64,000 nt of DNA from an uncultured Alphaproteobacteria bacterium (GTDB lineage: Bacteria > Pseudomonadota > Alphaproteobacteria > HIMB59): positions 62,001 to 126,000 of the forward strand of contig CABYSX010000001.1 in NCBI GenBank assembly GCA_902521795.1. The letters are read 5' to 3'. The notes under the pieces are model-generated. The model did no database searches, was not told where the DNA came from, and saw only the letters and a program-made list of their open reading frames with translations. The translations under genes and the position numbers were made by a program. This document shows positions 16,920 to 30,067 of this stretch, piece after piece; positions within the stretch are counted from its first letter, which is position 1, and each line of letters begins with the position of its first letter.

Positions 16920-19658
16920 ATGGAAACAAATAGCGCGGAAACATTAGAAAATTCAACAAAAAACACAGTAATTAATAAGCAAAACGAAGAAATAAACTTA
17001 TTAAGTCTGAGTGTTGTTAGACGAGATGGATCCATAACGCCTTTTAAGTCTGACAAAATTGCAAATGCTATTAGAAAAGCCTTTTTAGCACAAACGGACC
17101 TTAGAGATAGTAAGCAGATTGACAAAAGTGTTTCTGAGCTTACTGAGACCGTCACATCGGCTCTAACCAGACGTATTGCTAACGGTGATATGATTCATAT
17201 CGAGGATATCCAAGATCAGGTTGAATTAGCCTTGATGAGAGGGGAGCATCATAAAGTTGCTCGTGCTTATGTTCTTTACAGAGAGCAGAGAGCTAATCAA
17301 CGTTATAAAACAGCTCAACTTAATGAACAAATAGGCGCCAAAGTTTCAACAATGGCTGTTACCAAAAGAGACGGTAACAAAGAAGATATTTCATTAGAGA
17401 AAATTACAAACCGTATATCTATTTTATCAAACGGATTAGAGATTGATCCCATTACGATTGCACAAAAAGCAATCCAAGGTTTATACGATGGTATCACAAC
17501 GAATGAAATAGATACTTACTTGGCAGAAACAGCTGCTGCATTAACAGTTGAGCATCCTGATTACTCTTATTTAGCAGGCAGAATTAAAGCTAATGCTCTT
17601 CATAAAGAAACACCAGGCTTTATTATTGCAACTAAAAATCTTTATGAAGATGGATTACTACGTGATGAATATTATGAAAAAGTAAAAGCAAATGCAGAAG
17701 AAATAGAAAAAATTATTGACTACGATCGAGATTATTATTTTGATTATTTTGCACTAACCACTTTATTTAGAGCATATCTTCTCCAGTCAAATAATAAAAC
17801 AGCAGAAAGACCTCAGGATTTATGGATGAGAGTTGCTCTATGTGTATCAGGAGATAAGTTTGATTTTTATCAGGTTAAAAAAACCTATGATAGTTTATCT
17901 CAAGGTTTCTACACACACGCAACGCCCACTCTTTTCAATAGTGGATTAAAAATGCAACAGCTATCATCTTGTTTTTTGATTGGAATGGAAGATGACTCTA
18001 TTGAAGGGATTTTTAATACTGTGAAGGACTGTGCTTTGATTTCTAAAACTGCAGGTGGTATCGGCCTTCACGCCCATAACATTAGAGGTGGCGGAAGTCG
18101 TATTAAATCAACAAACGGTAAATCTAATGGACTAATTCCATTTCTTAAAATTTTTAACGAAACTGCAAGATCTGTTGACCAAGGTGGGGGCAAGAGAAAG
18201 GGGTCATTTGCTGTCTATTTAGAGCCATGGCATGCTGATATTGAGTCGTTTTTAGAGCTTAGAAAAAACACAGGTGCTGAAGAATTCAGAGCTAGAGATT
18301 TATTTTATGCTCTTTGGATACCAGATTTATTTATGGAAAGAGTTGAAGAGGATGCCGATTGGACATTAATGAGCGAACATGAGTGTCCAGGACTGTCTGA
18401 CACTTACGGGGAAAAGTTTGTAGAACTATACACTAAATACGAAAATGAAATGCCTGATCTTAAAAGAATTAAAGCTAGAGCTTTAATGTCAAAGATCATT
18501 GAAGCACAAATTGAAACTGGACAGCCGTATATGCTTTACAAAGATGCTGTAAATAAAAAATCTAACCAAAAAAATATTGGAGTAATTAAATCATCTAATC
18601 TGTGTGCTGAAATCGTTGAATACTCTGAAAAAGATGAGACAGCTGTTTGTAACCTAGCGTCAATCGCATTACCAAAGTTTGTTACAGATGAAAGTAAATT
18701 TGATTACCAAAACTTATACCAAGTTGCAAAACTTGCTACAAAAAACTTGGATCAAGTTATTGATATAAACTTTTATCCTACAGATAAAACAGAAAACTCT
18801 AATAGTCGTCATCGACCAATTGGCCTTGGCATCCAAGGTCTAGCTGATGTCTATTTCAAAATGAATATTGCATATGACTCTGTTCAAGCACAAATTATTA
18901 ATAAACAAATATTTGAAACAGTTTACTTTGGTGCCTTAGAGGCATCAATGGAGCTTGCAACTGACAAAGGGCCCTATTCTACTTTTAAGGGCTCACCTCT
19001 TTCTGAGGGACAATTTCAATTTGATCTGTGGGGCGTTAAACCATCAAGTATGTGGGACTGGAAAGGCCTAATGGAGAAGATTCAAAAACACGGTGTACGC
19101 AATTCCTTGACAACAGCATGTATGCCTACAGCTTCAACTGGTATCATCTTGGGGAATACAGAAACTTTCCAAGTGCAAACATCAAATATTTATAAACGAC
19201 AAACTCTCTCTGGTGAATTTTTATTAGTAAATCGTCACCTTGTAAAAGAATTGATGAAAAGGGACCTTTGGAGTAAAGAATTACGCGATCAAATTATATT
19301 AGAAAATGGCTCTGTTCAGAATATTGAGGGATTTCCCGAAGACCTAAAAGATGTTTACAAAACTGTTTGGGAAACATCTCAAAAAACAGTTATTGATATG
19401 GCAGCGGACAGAGCGCCATTTATCGATCAAACCCAATCCATGAACTTATGGTTGGCAACCCCTACTTTTGGAAAAGTGAACTCTATGCATATGTATGCAT
19501 GGAAAAAAGGCTTGAAAACAGGCATGTATTACCTGAGAAGCCGGTCAGCTGTAGACGCAGTTAAAGTAACCGTGTCCTCTGAAAAGAAGGCAAAAGAGTC
19601 TTATGTGAAAGAGGCGCAATCTAATGAACCAGAAGATTGCGTAACATGTAGTGCGTAA
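16920..19658 (+). CDS. nrdA: Ribonucleoside-diphosphate reductase, alpha subunit (class I)
   Basis: The large catalytic subunit. I prefer the ATG at 16920, preceded by AGGAAG, over an in-frame GTG at 16881 that falls inside the NrdR box. Two ATP-cone domains are visible in tandem (VVRRDGSITPF and AVTKRDGNKEDI), suggesting dATP feedback control as in two-cone NrdA proteins. Catalytic residues: Cys in QQLSSCFLIG, the Asn-Cys-Glu triad in SSNLCAEIVEY, the partner Cys in AVCNLAS, the paired tyrosines in GMYYLRSR, and the C-terminal thiol pair CVTC that receives electrons from glutaredoxin. nrdB follows after 33 bases behind a good ribosome site. Confidence 0.95.
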   Translation: METNSAETLENSTKNTVINKQNEEINLLSLSVVRRDGSITPFKSDKIANAIRKAFLAQTDLRDSKQIDKSVSELTETVTSALTRRIANGDMIHIEDIQDQVELALMRGEHHKVARAYVLYREQRANQRYKTAQLNEQIGAKVSTMAVTKRDGNKEDISLEKITNRISILSNGLEIDPITIAQKAIQGLYDGITTNEIDTYLAETAAALTVEHPDYSYLAGRIKANALHKETPGFIIATKNLYEDGLLRDEYYEKVKANAEEIEKIIDYDRDYYFDYFALTTLFRAYLLQSNNKTAERPQDLWMRVALCVSGDKFDFYQVKKTYDSLSQGFYTHATPTLFNSGLKMQQLSSCFLIGMEDDSIEGIFNTVKDCALISKTAGGIGLHAHNIRGGGSRIKSTNGKSNGLIPFLKIFNETARSVDQGGGKRKGSFAVYLEPWHADIESFLELRKNTGAEEFRARDLFYALWIPDLFMERVEEDADWTLMSEHECPGLSDTYGEKFVELYTKYENEMPDLKRIKARALMSKIIEAQIETGQPYMLYKDAVNKKSNQKNIGVIKSSNLCAEIVEYSEKDETAVCNLASIALPKFVTDESKFDYQNLYQVAKLATKNLDQVIDINFYPTDKTENSNSRHRPIGLGIQGLADVYFKMNIAYDSVQAQIINKQIFETVYFGALEASMELATDKGPYSTFKGSPLSEGQFQFDLWGVKPSSMWDWKGLMEKIQKHGVRNSLTTACMPTASTGIILGNTETFQVQTSNIYKRQTLSGEFLLVNRHLVKELMKRDLWSKELRDQIILENGSVQNIEGFPEDLKDVYKTVWETSQKTVIDMAADRAPFIDQTQSMNLWLATPTFGKVNSMHMYAWKKGLKTGMYYLRSRSAVDAVKVTVSSEKKAKESYVKEAQSNEPEDCVTCSA

Positions 19659-19691
19659 GATGTTTTATCAATTTATTTTAAGGAGCAAGTC

Positions 19692-20681
19692 ATGATATCT
19701 AAAGGATGCAAATCAATTTTCCCTATTCAACATCAAGAAATTTTCGATCGTTACAAACAACATGTACAAGCGTTTTGGACGCCCGAAGAAGTTTCACTCC
19801 AAGATGATTTAAGAGATCTAAAGACACTTGGCGAGGGAGAAATACACTTTATTAAACATGTGCTTGCGTTTTTTGCTAATTCAGAGGCAATGATAAACGA
19901 GAATCTAGCATCAAGATTTTATAATGAAATTTTAATTCCTGAGTCTCGATTATTTATTACTATGCAGATGCTAAATGAATCTATTCATGCTGAAATGTAT
20001 GGTTTACAAATAGAAGCCTACGTCGAGGACCCATCAGAAAAAGATAAGTTGTTCTCTGCAATTCAAAATGTTCCCTGTATTAATAAAAAAGCACAGTGGG
20101 TTTCAAAATGGCTTAATGGAAATCAAAATTTACTTATGCGATTAATAGCTTTTGGTTTGGTTGAGGGATTATTTTTTGCAGGGTCTTTTTGCGCGATTTA
20201 TTACTTTAGAAAAAGAGGTCTGCTTCCAGGCCTAGCACTTTCTAATGATTGGATTGCAAGAGATGAAGGAATGCATTTTAGTTTCTCTGCTTTAATGTTT
20301 AAAACACTAAGTGAAAAGTTTAATAAGGGAACATTGTCAGATGAAGATATTAAATCAATGGATTTAATACCAGGTGCTGTAACTCAATCGGAGTTTGAGG
20401 AAATTGTTAGAGAAGCAGTTGAGTTTGAAAAAGAATTTGTCACTGATGCACTACCCGTTGATCTTATTGGCATGAACAAAGAAATGATGTGTATGTATAT
20501 CGAAGCAGTATCAGATCGTATAGCTGATCTTTTTGGATTTGATAGAGTGTTTAATACAGAAAATCCATTTGACTTTATGAGAGCTCTGGATGTTCAAAAT
20601 GTGACTAACTTTTTTGAAAAAAGAGTTTCTGAGTATCAACGCCCAACAGATCGCTCCTTGTCATTTGACGAGTCTTTCTAA
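19692..20681 (+). CDS. nrdB: Ribonucleoside-diphosphate reductase, beta (R2) subunit
   Basis: The radical-generating subunit, 329 residues and closer to the eukaryotic-type R2 than to E. coli NrdB. Ligand positions read Glu65 (ANSEAM), Glu96 and His99 with radical Tyr103 (NESIHAEMY), Glu in LVEGLFF, and Glu and His in RDEGMH. The first ligand is Asp in standard tyrosyl-radical R2 proteins; here it is Glu, as in the Chlamydia Mn/Fe enzyme, yet the radical tyrosine is kept. The C-terminus (SFDESF) resembles the tail that docks on NrdA. The ribosome site AAGGAG precedes the ATG. The glutaredoxin gene starts at the next base. Confidence 0.94.
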   Translation: MISKGCKSIFPIQHQEIFDRYKQHVQAFWTPEEVSLQDDLRDLKTLGEGEIHFIKHVLAFFANSEAMINENLASRFYNEILIPESRLFITMQMLNESIHAEMYGLQIEAYVEDPSEKDKLFSAIQNVPCINKKAQWVSKWLNGNQNLLMRLIAFGLVEGLFFAGSFCAIYYFRKRGLLPGLALSNDWIARDEGMHFSFSALMFKTLSEKFNKGTLSDEDIKSMDLIPGAVTQSEFEEIVREAVEFEKEFVTDALPVDLIGMNKEMMCMYIEAVSDRIADLFGFDRVFNTENPFDFMRALDVQNVTNFFEKRVSEYQRPTDRSLSFDESF

Positions 20682-20921
20682 GTGGAAGTAAAGATATATA
20701 GCAAAGATAATTGTGTTTTTTGTACTATGGCTAAGTCAGCCTTGGCAACTCATGACCCAGAAATATTGATGTTAAATCAAGATTATAGTAGAGAACAATT
20801 CTTCGAAATATTTCCAACTGCTAAGACTTTCCCACAAATAATTATCAATGGTGAAAAAATTGGTGGATACCATGAATTAGAAAGATGGATGGCCTTTAAC
20901 AAACCCGATGATGATTTCTAA
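20682..20921 (+). CDS. Glutaredoxin (NrdH/GrxC-like)
   Basis: A 79-residue glutaredoxin with active site CVFC at residues 11-14 and the substrate-binding segments KTFPQIIING and GGYHELE. Its GTG start directly follows the nrdB stop, so it is translationally coupled and most likely supplies electrons to the ribonucleotide reductase. It is convergent with polA, overlapping by 4 bases. TVP-type glutaredoxin residues are seen as TFPQ. Confidence 0.9.
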   Translation: MEVKIYSKDNCVFCTMAKSALATHDPEILMLNQDYSREQFFEIFPTAKTFPQIIINGEKIGGYHELERWMAFNKPDDDF

Positions 20922-23596
20922 TGAGCTTCGCCCCAATTTAAACCACCACCAAAGTCAACTTTTATAGGTGTTTTAAAAGATTTATATTTTTGATGTGATG
21001 TTTCCATCAGATTAGTTATTTCTGGAATAATATCTTTTTCTTTTTTATGTATCTCAAACAAGAGTTCATCGTGAACTTGGGATGTCATTTTTGACTTACA
21101 ATTATTTTTTCTTAAGTAATTATGTATATCTAACATTGCAATTTTTATAAGATCAGATGCAGTGCCTTGAATTGGGGCATTGATAGCTTGTCTTTCTGCA
21201 AATGATCTCAACATAAAATTTTTAGCATTGATATCTTTTATGTGAGACTTCCTTCCAAAAAGATTTTCCACAAAACCAAATTTTTTTGCTTTATCTGTAG
21301 TAAATTTCATAAAGTCATTAATATTTGGAAATTTTTGAAAATAATTATCGATGAAAAGTTTTGCCTCAGCGTTACTTACACCTAATTGTTTTGCAAGTCC
21401 ATATTGGCTAATACCGTATATTATTCCAAAGTTAATAATCTTGGCCATTCTTCTATCGTTATCATTGATTGATTTTTTATTAAAAACTAATTGGCCTGTG
21501 CTTTCATGAATGTCCTGATCTTCTTGAAAAGCTTTCAATAAATTTGGATCTTCGCAAGCCTCACATAAAACTCGAAGTTCAATTTGTGAGTAGTCAAAAC
21601 TATAAAGTTCATGATCTTTTTCAGCTATAAAGGCTGTTCTTATCTTTTTTCCAATTTCAGTTCTGATTGGGATGTTTTGAAGATTAGGTTCAGATGAACT
21701 TAGTCGTCCTGTTATGGTTGCGGCAATATTAAATGTACTATGAACCCTGTCTTTTTTATCTGCGTGATCAGCTAACGAAGAGGTGTAGGTGGAAACAAGC
21801 TTGGAGTATTGTCTCCATTGCAAAATATGTGAGGCTATCTCAACACCTTCAGACTCCAGCTGCTCTAATACCTTTACATTTGTTTGAAAATCTCCTGCTT
21901 TAGTCTTCTTTGTAACTTTGATTTCTAATTTCTTGAAAATTTCAGTTAGCTGTTTTGGTGATCCAATATTGAATTCCTCCCCAGCAATCTTAAATATTTT
22001 CTGTTCAATTTTTTCAATCTCTTTGTTGAGATCCTTTTCTAGTTTATTTAAAAATTTTAAATCAATTTTGCAACCATTTCTCTCTACTTCTTGGAGAACT
22101 AGGCTTAGTTTTTTATCAATATCATAATAAATCCAACTATCTAAGGACTCAGCTATCTGCTCATTAAGAGTTTCATATAATTTAAAAGTGGCATATGCAT
22201 CATGAGCTGCATAATTTGTTGCGGCTACTAAGGGTACTTCAGAAAAATCTTTATATTTTCTTTTGGACTCATTTTTTATAACATCTTTGAACTTTTCTTT
22301 TTCTTCTCCAAAATAGTAATAATACAAATCCTCTAAGTTATGTTTTGTTAAACCGTTATTAACAAAAAAAGACATAAGTAATGTATCTTGGAAAGAGAAA
22401 GTGTTGACACCAAAACGTTTTAAGATTACTGAGTCGTATTTTGCATTATGAAATAATTTTAATATGGATTCATCTTCACACAGTTCACTAAGGTTTTTAA
22501 GCACACTATCTTGATCTTTCTTGGATAATTCATTTTCAGGGGATTTAAATGGTAAGTAATAAGCTTGGTCGGCATTCGATAAAGATATCCCAATAATATT
22601 TGCAGTGTTTACGTCTAAACTGTCAGTTTCTAAATCTATAGCTAATATTTTTTCAGATTTAAGAGAATTTAGATATTCTATTATTTCTTTTGTTTTAGTT
22701 AATGATTTAAATACTATATTTTTTTTTGATGCATGAGGTTTTGTTTCATTGGCACTAGTTCTTATAAGTGATTTAAATTCGTACTTTTTGAAGAAGTCAT
22801 TCAACTTTGTGGAGTCATCAAACTGTTTTAACTTTTCTATTTTAATGGGTAACTCAAGATCGTTTTTTAAAATGACAAGTTTATGGCTAATTTTTGCAGA
22901 CTCCTCATGATCGTTAATAAGGTTTTTTATTCTAACATTTGAAATTTGATCTTTTTTTAATAAAAGTTCTTCAAAAGTCCCAAATTCATTGATTAATTTA
23001 GCAGCTGTTTTAGGGCCTATTCCTGGAACCCCAGGTATGTTATCAATACTATCTCCTATAAGAGCTTGGACATCTGTAATTCTATCTGGGCCAACTCCAA
23101 ATTTTTCCATTACTTTTGCTTCATCAATCTCAACATTTTTCATTGGGTCCATGATGCGATTGTTCACTGATAACAATTGAAAAAGATCTTTGTCAGAACT
23201 AAATACAGTAGTGGGTATTTTATTATCCTCTCCATATTTAACATAGCTTGCAATAACGTCATCAGCCTCAAAATCTTTTTTTTCAATAACATCGAGTCCA
23301 AATGCTTCAATAGCTTCGCGAATAATACTAAATTGGGGTATTAAATCCTCGGGTGCCTCTCCACGGTTCGCTTTGTAATCGGGAAATATAGTGTTTCGAA
23401 AAGTATTCTTACCAGCATCAAGTATTATTAGTATTTTGTCGCTAGGGTGTTCTTCTATTAGTCTAAGCATCATATTACAAAATCCATAAACAGCATTGGT
23501 GGGTATACCTTTAGAATTATTCATTGGAGGTAAGGCGTAGTAAGCTCGGAAAATATATCCTGAACCATCTACAAGAATTAACCGAGACTCAGACAT
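20918..23596 (-). CDS. polA: DNA polymerase I
   Basis: Full-length 892-residue polymerase for repair and Okazaki-fragment maturation. The N-terminal 5'-3' exonuclease domain is present (VDGSGYIFRAYYA, DDVIASY, SSDKDLFQL, the GVPGIGPKTA helix-hairpin-helix). The proofreading domain keeps its acidic residues (DLETD, HNAKYDS, AAHDAY), and the polymerase domain keeps SFDYSQIELRVL, RRMAKIINFGIIYG and QVHDELLFE. Nothing is degraded, so this is a complete three-activity enzyme. It lies apart from regA by 32 bases. Confidence 0.97.
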   Translation of the reverse strand: MSESRLILVDGSGYIFRAYYALPPMNNSKGIPTNAVYGFCNMMLRLIEEHPSDKILIILDAGKNTFRNTIFPDYKANRGEAPEDLIPQFSIIREAIEAFGLDVIEKKDFEADDVIASYVKYGEDNKIPTTVFSSDKDLFQLLSVNNRIMDPMKNVEIDEAKVMEKFGVGPDRITDVQALIGDSIDNIPGVPGIGPKTAAKLINEFGTFEELLLKKDQISNVRIKNLINDHEESAKISHKLVILKNDLELPIKIEKLKQFDDSTKLNDFFKKYEFKSLIRTSANETKPHASKKNIVFKSLTKTKEIIEYLNSLKSEKILAIDLETDSLDVNTANIIGISLSNADQAYYLPFKSPENELSKKDQDSVLKNLSELCEDESILKLFHNAKYDSVILKRFGVNTFSFQDTLLMSFFVNNGLTKHNLEDLYYYYFGEEKEKFKDVIKNESKRKYKDFSEVPLVAATNYAAHDAYATFKLYETLNEQIAESLDSWIYYDIDKKLSLVLQEVERNGCKIDLKFLNKLEKDLNKEIEKIEQKIFKIAGEEFNIGSPKQLTEIFKKLEIKVTKKTKAGDFQTNVKVLEQLESEGVEIASHILQWRQYSKLVSTYTSSLADHADKKDRVHSTFNIAATITGRLSSSEPNLQNIPIRTEIGKKIRTAFIAEKDHELYSFDYSQIELRVLCEACEDPNLLKAFQEDQDIHESTGQLVFNKKSINDNDRRMAKIINFGIIYGISQYGLAKQLGVSNAEAKLFIDNYFQKFPNINDFMKFTTDKAKKFGFVENLFGRKSHIKDINAKNFMLRSFAERQAINAPIQGTASDLIKIAMLDIHNYLRKNNCKSKMTSQVHDELLFEIHKKEKDIIPEITNLMETSHQKYKSFKTPIKVDFGGGLNWGEAH

Positions 23597-23628
23597 CTAG
23601 GCAGAATAACAAAGATTACAGGTATATA

Positions 23629-24189
23629 CTATTCTTTAGGAGCGTGCTTATTTAGAATTCTTTGAAGGGTTCTTCGATGCATTTTTAATCTTCTTGCTGT
23701 TTCAGAAACATTACGGTTACACTGAGTAAAAACTCTTTGTATATGTTCCCATCTTATTCTATCTGCAGACATTGGATTTTCTGGAGGTGGGGGCAGAGAT
23801 GTAGCTGTGGAGGACATTAGTGACTTTTCAATATCATCAATATTTGCTGGTTTCGTTAAGTAATCATCAGCGCCTAATTTTACAGATGACACCGCTGTGG
23901 CTATGTTGCCGTAACTAGTTAACATAACGGTCCGACACTCTGGGTTTTGCTCTTTTATTACTTTAATAACATCGAGCCCAGAGCCATCTCCTAAACGTAG
24001 GTCAACTATGGCGTAATTAAAGTTATTGCCTGATAAAACGTCTAATGCCTCTTTTTTAGATGCTGCTGCTGTTACTGTAAAATCTTTTCGTTGAAAAGAA
24101 GTGGTTAATCGCTCTCGAAAGGGCTTATCATCCTCAATAATAAAAAGTGTTTTGTCTTTTGTTACTGCGTTTTGTTCTAAATCTGCCAT
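23629..24189 (-). CDS. regA: Redox response regulator RegA/ActR/PrrA
   Basis: A 186-residue two-component regulator: receiver domain with phospho-acceptor Asp63 (IVDLRLGD), a linker with four consecutive prolines, and a Fis-type helix-turn-helix at the C-terminus (VSETARRLKMHRRTLQRIL). RegA controls respiratory and redox genes in response to RegB in alphaproteobacteria. The start overlaps the regB 3' end by 13 bases, so the pair is one operon. The domain order and HTH are diagnostic. Confidence 0.93.
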   Translation of the reverse strand: MADLEQNAVTKDKTLFIIEDDKPFRERLTTSFQRKDFTVTAAASKKEALDVLSGNNFNYAIVDLRLGDGSGLDVIKVIKEQNPECRTVMLTSYGNIATAVSSVKLGADDYLTKPANIDDIEKSLMSSTATSLPPPPENPMSADRIRWEHIQRVFTQCNRNVSETARRLKMHRRTLQRILNKHAPKE

Positions 24190-25421
24190 GTTAAAGTTAC
24201 TTCTGCTCCATCATTACTTTGTACTGAAATTTCACCATTTAGATTTTCAATCATTTGTTTTGTTATGAATAAACCAAGGCCCATATTTACCCCCTTTTCA
24301 GGCCTGCTAGAATAGAATGGTTTTCCAAAATTAGCTATAAACTTTTTATCAAAACCTGGGCCATCATCACGGATTTTGATAGAATAAGTATTTGTTGAAG
24401 TTTCTGAAATTATTAATATTTCTTTATAAGCAAAACTAATTGCATTTTTGATTATATTATTCATAGCGATATTCAGCTCAGGTGTAATTTTAATATTAAT
24501 ATTTTTAGAATTTTCATCTGATCTATAATCTAAATTTACTGCGCGATAATTATTTGAGAATTGTTCGCACAAAGATTGTGTATATGCATCTAGTGACATA
24601 TTAGTTATTTCAGAGGAGAGTTCTGTTGACTCTGGATTAGTTGAAAGTTCTTTAAGTATTGCCTTACATCTATCTAATTCTAATAATAAAGTTTTAATGT
24701 CTTTTCCATAATCATCTTTTAGTTTTTTATCTTGGTTTAAATCTCCAACAATTAGATTTATTGTATTCAATGGCGTCCCTAGTTCATGAACAGCTGCTGC
24801 TGCTAATCCACCTACTTTTAAAAGTTCTTTTTCATTTTGAAGTTGCTTACTTGCTAATTCATATGCTTTTTGCGTGCTTTTGTAGTTTAAAGAAAAGTAA
24901 TAAAGATAGAAAACTAAAAAGATGCTACTTATAAAAAGAGAAATCATGATAGCTAAACTATATGTAAAATTAATATTGGGATGAACAGATGGGGGAAGAG
25001 CAATAAAGAAATTAAAAATTAAGGCAAAGCAAACTAATGCCAAACTTAAAATAATAATTATTCTTTCTATCGCTAGGTATGATGCTGCAATAGCAATAGG
25101 AGCTAAGATAATAAATATGAAAGGATTTGTGTGTCCACCGTTTAAAGCAATTAAACTAGAAATTTGTATAATATCAAAACATAAAAATATGAAGACTTGT
25201 TTTTCTGAAATAATTTTATCACCTCTATTTAAGTAAAAACCCAGGATAATACTGGCCATCAAGACAAAGGCTATAATCCATGAAGCAGTTGCAACTATTT
25301 TTGAAATTTCGAAAAAATACTGTGTAATTGATAAAGTAGCGGCCTGACCACCAAAAGCAATAGCTCGTATAATTAGAAAATCAGAAGAATTTACGAAAAG
25401 GGAGTTTTTTTGATTATCCAA
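24177..25421 (-). CDS. regB: Redox sensor histidine kinase RegB/ActS/PrrB
   Basis: A 414-residue membrane kinase with six predicted N-terminal membrane helices. The quinone-binding heptapeptide GGHTNPF fits the RegB consensus GGxxNPF. The phospho-acceptor is His in AAAVHELGTPLNT, and the redox-active cysteine is present in ELDRCKAILKEL. ATPase boxes are MNNIIKNA (N), DDGPGF (G1) and MGLGLFI (G2). It senses the quinone pool or redox state and phosphorylates RegA. It abuts gyrB directly. Confidence 0.93.
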   Translation of the reverse strand: MDNQKNSLFVNSSDFLIIRAIAFGGQAATLSITQYFFEISKIVATASWIIAFVLMASIILGFYLNRGDKIISEKQVFIFLCFDIIQISSLIALNGGHTNPFIFIILAPIAIAASYLAIERIIIILSLALVCFALIFNFFIALPPSVHPNINFTYSLAIMISLFISSIFLVFYLYYFSLNYKSTQKAYELASKQLQNEKELLKVGGLAAAAVHELGTPLNTINLIVGDLNQDKKLKDDYGKDIKTLLLELDRCKAILKELSTNPESTELSSEITNMSLDAYTQSLCEQFSNNYRAVNLDYRSDENSKNINIKITPELNIAMNNIIKNAISFAYKEILIISETSTNTYSIKIRDDGPGFDKKFIANFGKPFYSSRPEKGVNMGLGLFITKQMIENLNGEISVQSNDGAEVTLTWQI

Positions 25422-28957
<3,536 letters not shown>

Positions 28958-30067
28958 TTAAATTCTCATTGGCATTAAAATATATAAGCTTGTTGAATCT
29001 TTTGGGTCCTTTACTATGACTGGTGATGATTGGTTGAGTAATTCTAAGATCATAGTATCTCCTTCAATCACATCTTGTAAATCCAGAATATATTTTGAAT
29101 TAAAAAGTATTTCTAAGCCGTCAGCAGCGTAGTTTGCTGCAACCTCTTCGTCTCCTTTGTTGCTATCGGTACTTGTAGCCATAATCTTAATACTATTATT
29201 TTCAAATTGTAATTTAACTGTAGGTGTTTTGTCTTGATTCACAGTCGAGACTCTATCAATAGCATTAAAAAATGGTTCCGCCTCAACTTGTAGTAATTTG
29301 TCATTAGATACAGGTATTACTTTTTCATAATCTGGAAAAGTTCCATCGATAAGCTTACTTATTATTATGAAATTATCTGCTTCTAAGCTTACCTGAGTAT
29401 CCGTGCATATTATTTTTACCTTACCCTCAAAGTCCCCTAACATACGATCCAACTGAATTATAAATTTTCTTGGGAGAATGATGCCTGATATGTTGATGAT
29501 ATTTGCTAGATCTAACTCTGTCTTAGCTAATCTATGACCGTCAGTAGCAACACATCTTAAAGTAGACTTTGCTCCATTGGTGACAGTATGAAAGTAAATA
29601 CCATTGAGATAATATCTTGTCTCTTCAGCAGATATTGCAAATTTTGTTTTATTAAAGAGTCTTTTAATCTGAGGTATGGATAGCTCGAAAGAGTTTGTTG
29701 GGTCTAACGGTACAAACTTAGGGAACTCATCTGCCGTTAATGCATTTAATTCGAAAACAGAGTTATCGGAGTTTATTATTAATCTGTTTCCCTCTAATTT
29801 ACATTTTACAATAGAGTTTTTTTTTGTTTTACGAATTATATCAGTAAGTATTCTTGAGTTAACCGTTGCTTCACCATTTTTTGAAGAGTCAGTTGAAACA
29901 AACTCACGAATAGAGATGTCCATATCTGTTGATCTTATTTCAATTTGGTTGTTGTCACATTTAATATAGATATTGGATAAAATGGGAATAGTAGATCTAC
30001 TGTCAACAATTGAACTGACATGAGTTAAAACTCTTAAAAAAGCCTCTCGACTAACTCTAAAATCCAT
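28958..30067 (-). CDS. dnaN: DNA polymerase III beta subunit (sliding clamp)
   Basis: A 369-residue clamp protein with three repeated domains: the start FRVSREAFLRVL and HVSSIVDSRSTIPILSN, the central RCVATDGHRLA, and the C-terminal SSPVIVKDP and the ending ILMPMRI, all typical. The dimer encircles DNA and tethers polymerase III and other enzymes. It starts directly after the dnaA stop with no spacer and is part of the dnaA-dnaN-recF-gyrB block. Confidence 0.98.
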   Translation of the reverse strand: MDFRVSREAFLRVLTHVSSIVDSRSTIPILSNIYIKCDNNQIEIRSTDMDISIREFVSTDSSKNGEATVNSRILTDIIRKTKKNSIVKCKLEGNRLIINSDNSVFELNALTADEFPKFVPLDPTNSFELSIPQIKRLFNKTKFAISAEETRYYLNGIYFHTVTNGAKSTLRCVATDGHRLAKTELDLANIINISGIILPRKFIIQLDRMLGDFEGKVKIICTDTQVSLEADNFIIISKLIDGTFPDYEKVIPVSNDKLLQVEAEPFFNAIDRVSTVNQDKTPTVKLQFENNSIKIMATSTDSNKGDEEVAANYAADGLEILFNSKYILDLQDVIEGDTMILELLNQSSPVIVKDPKDSTSLYILMPMRI

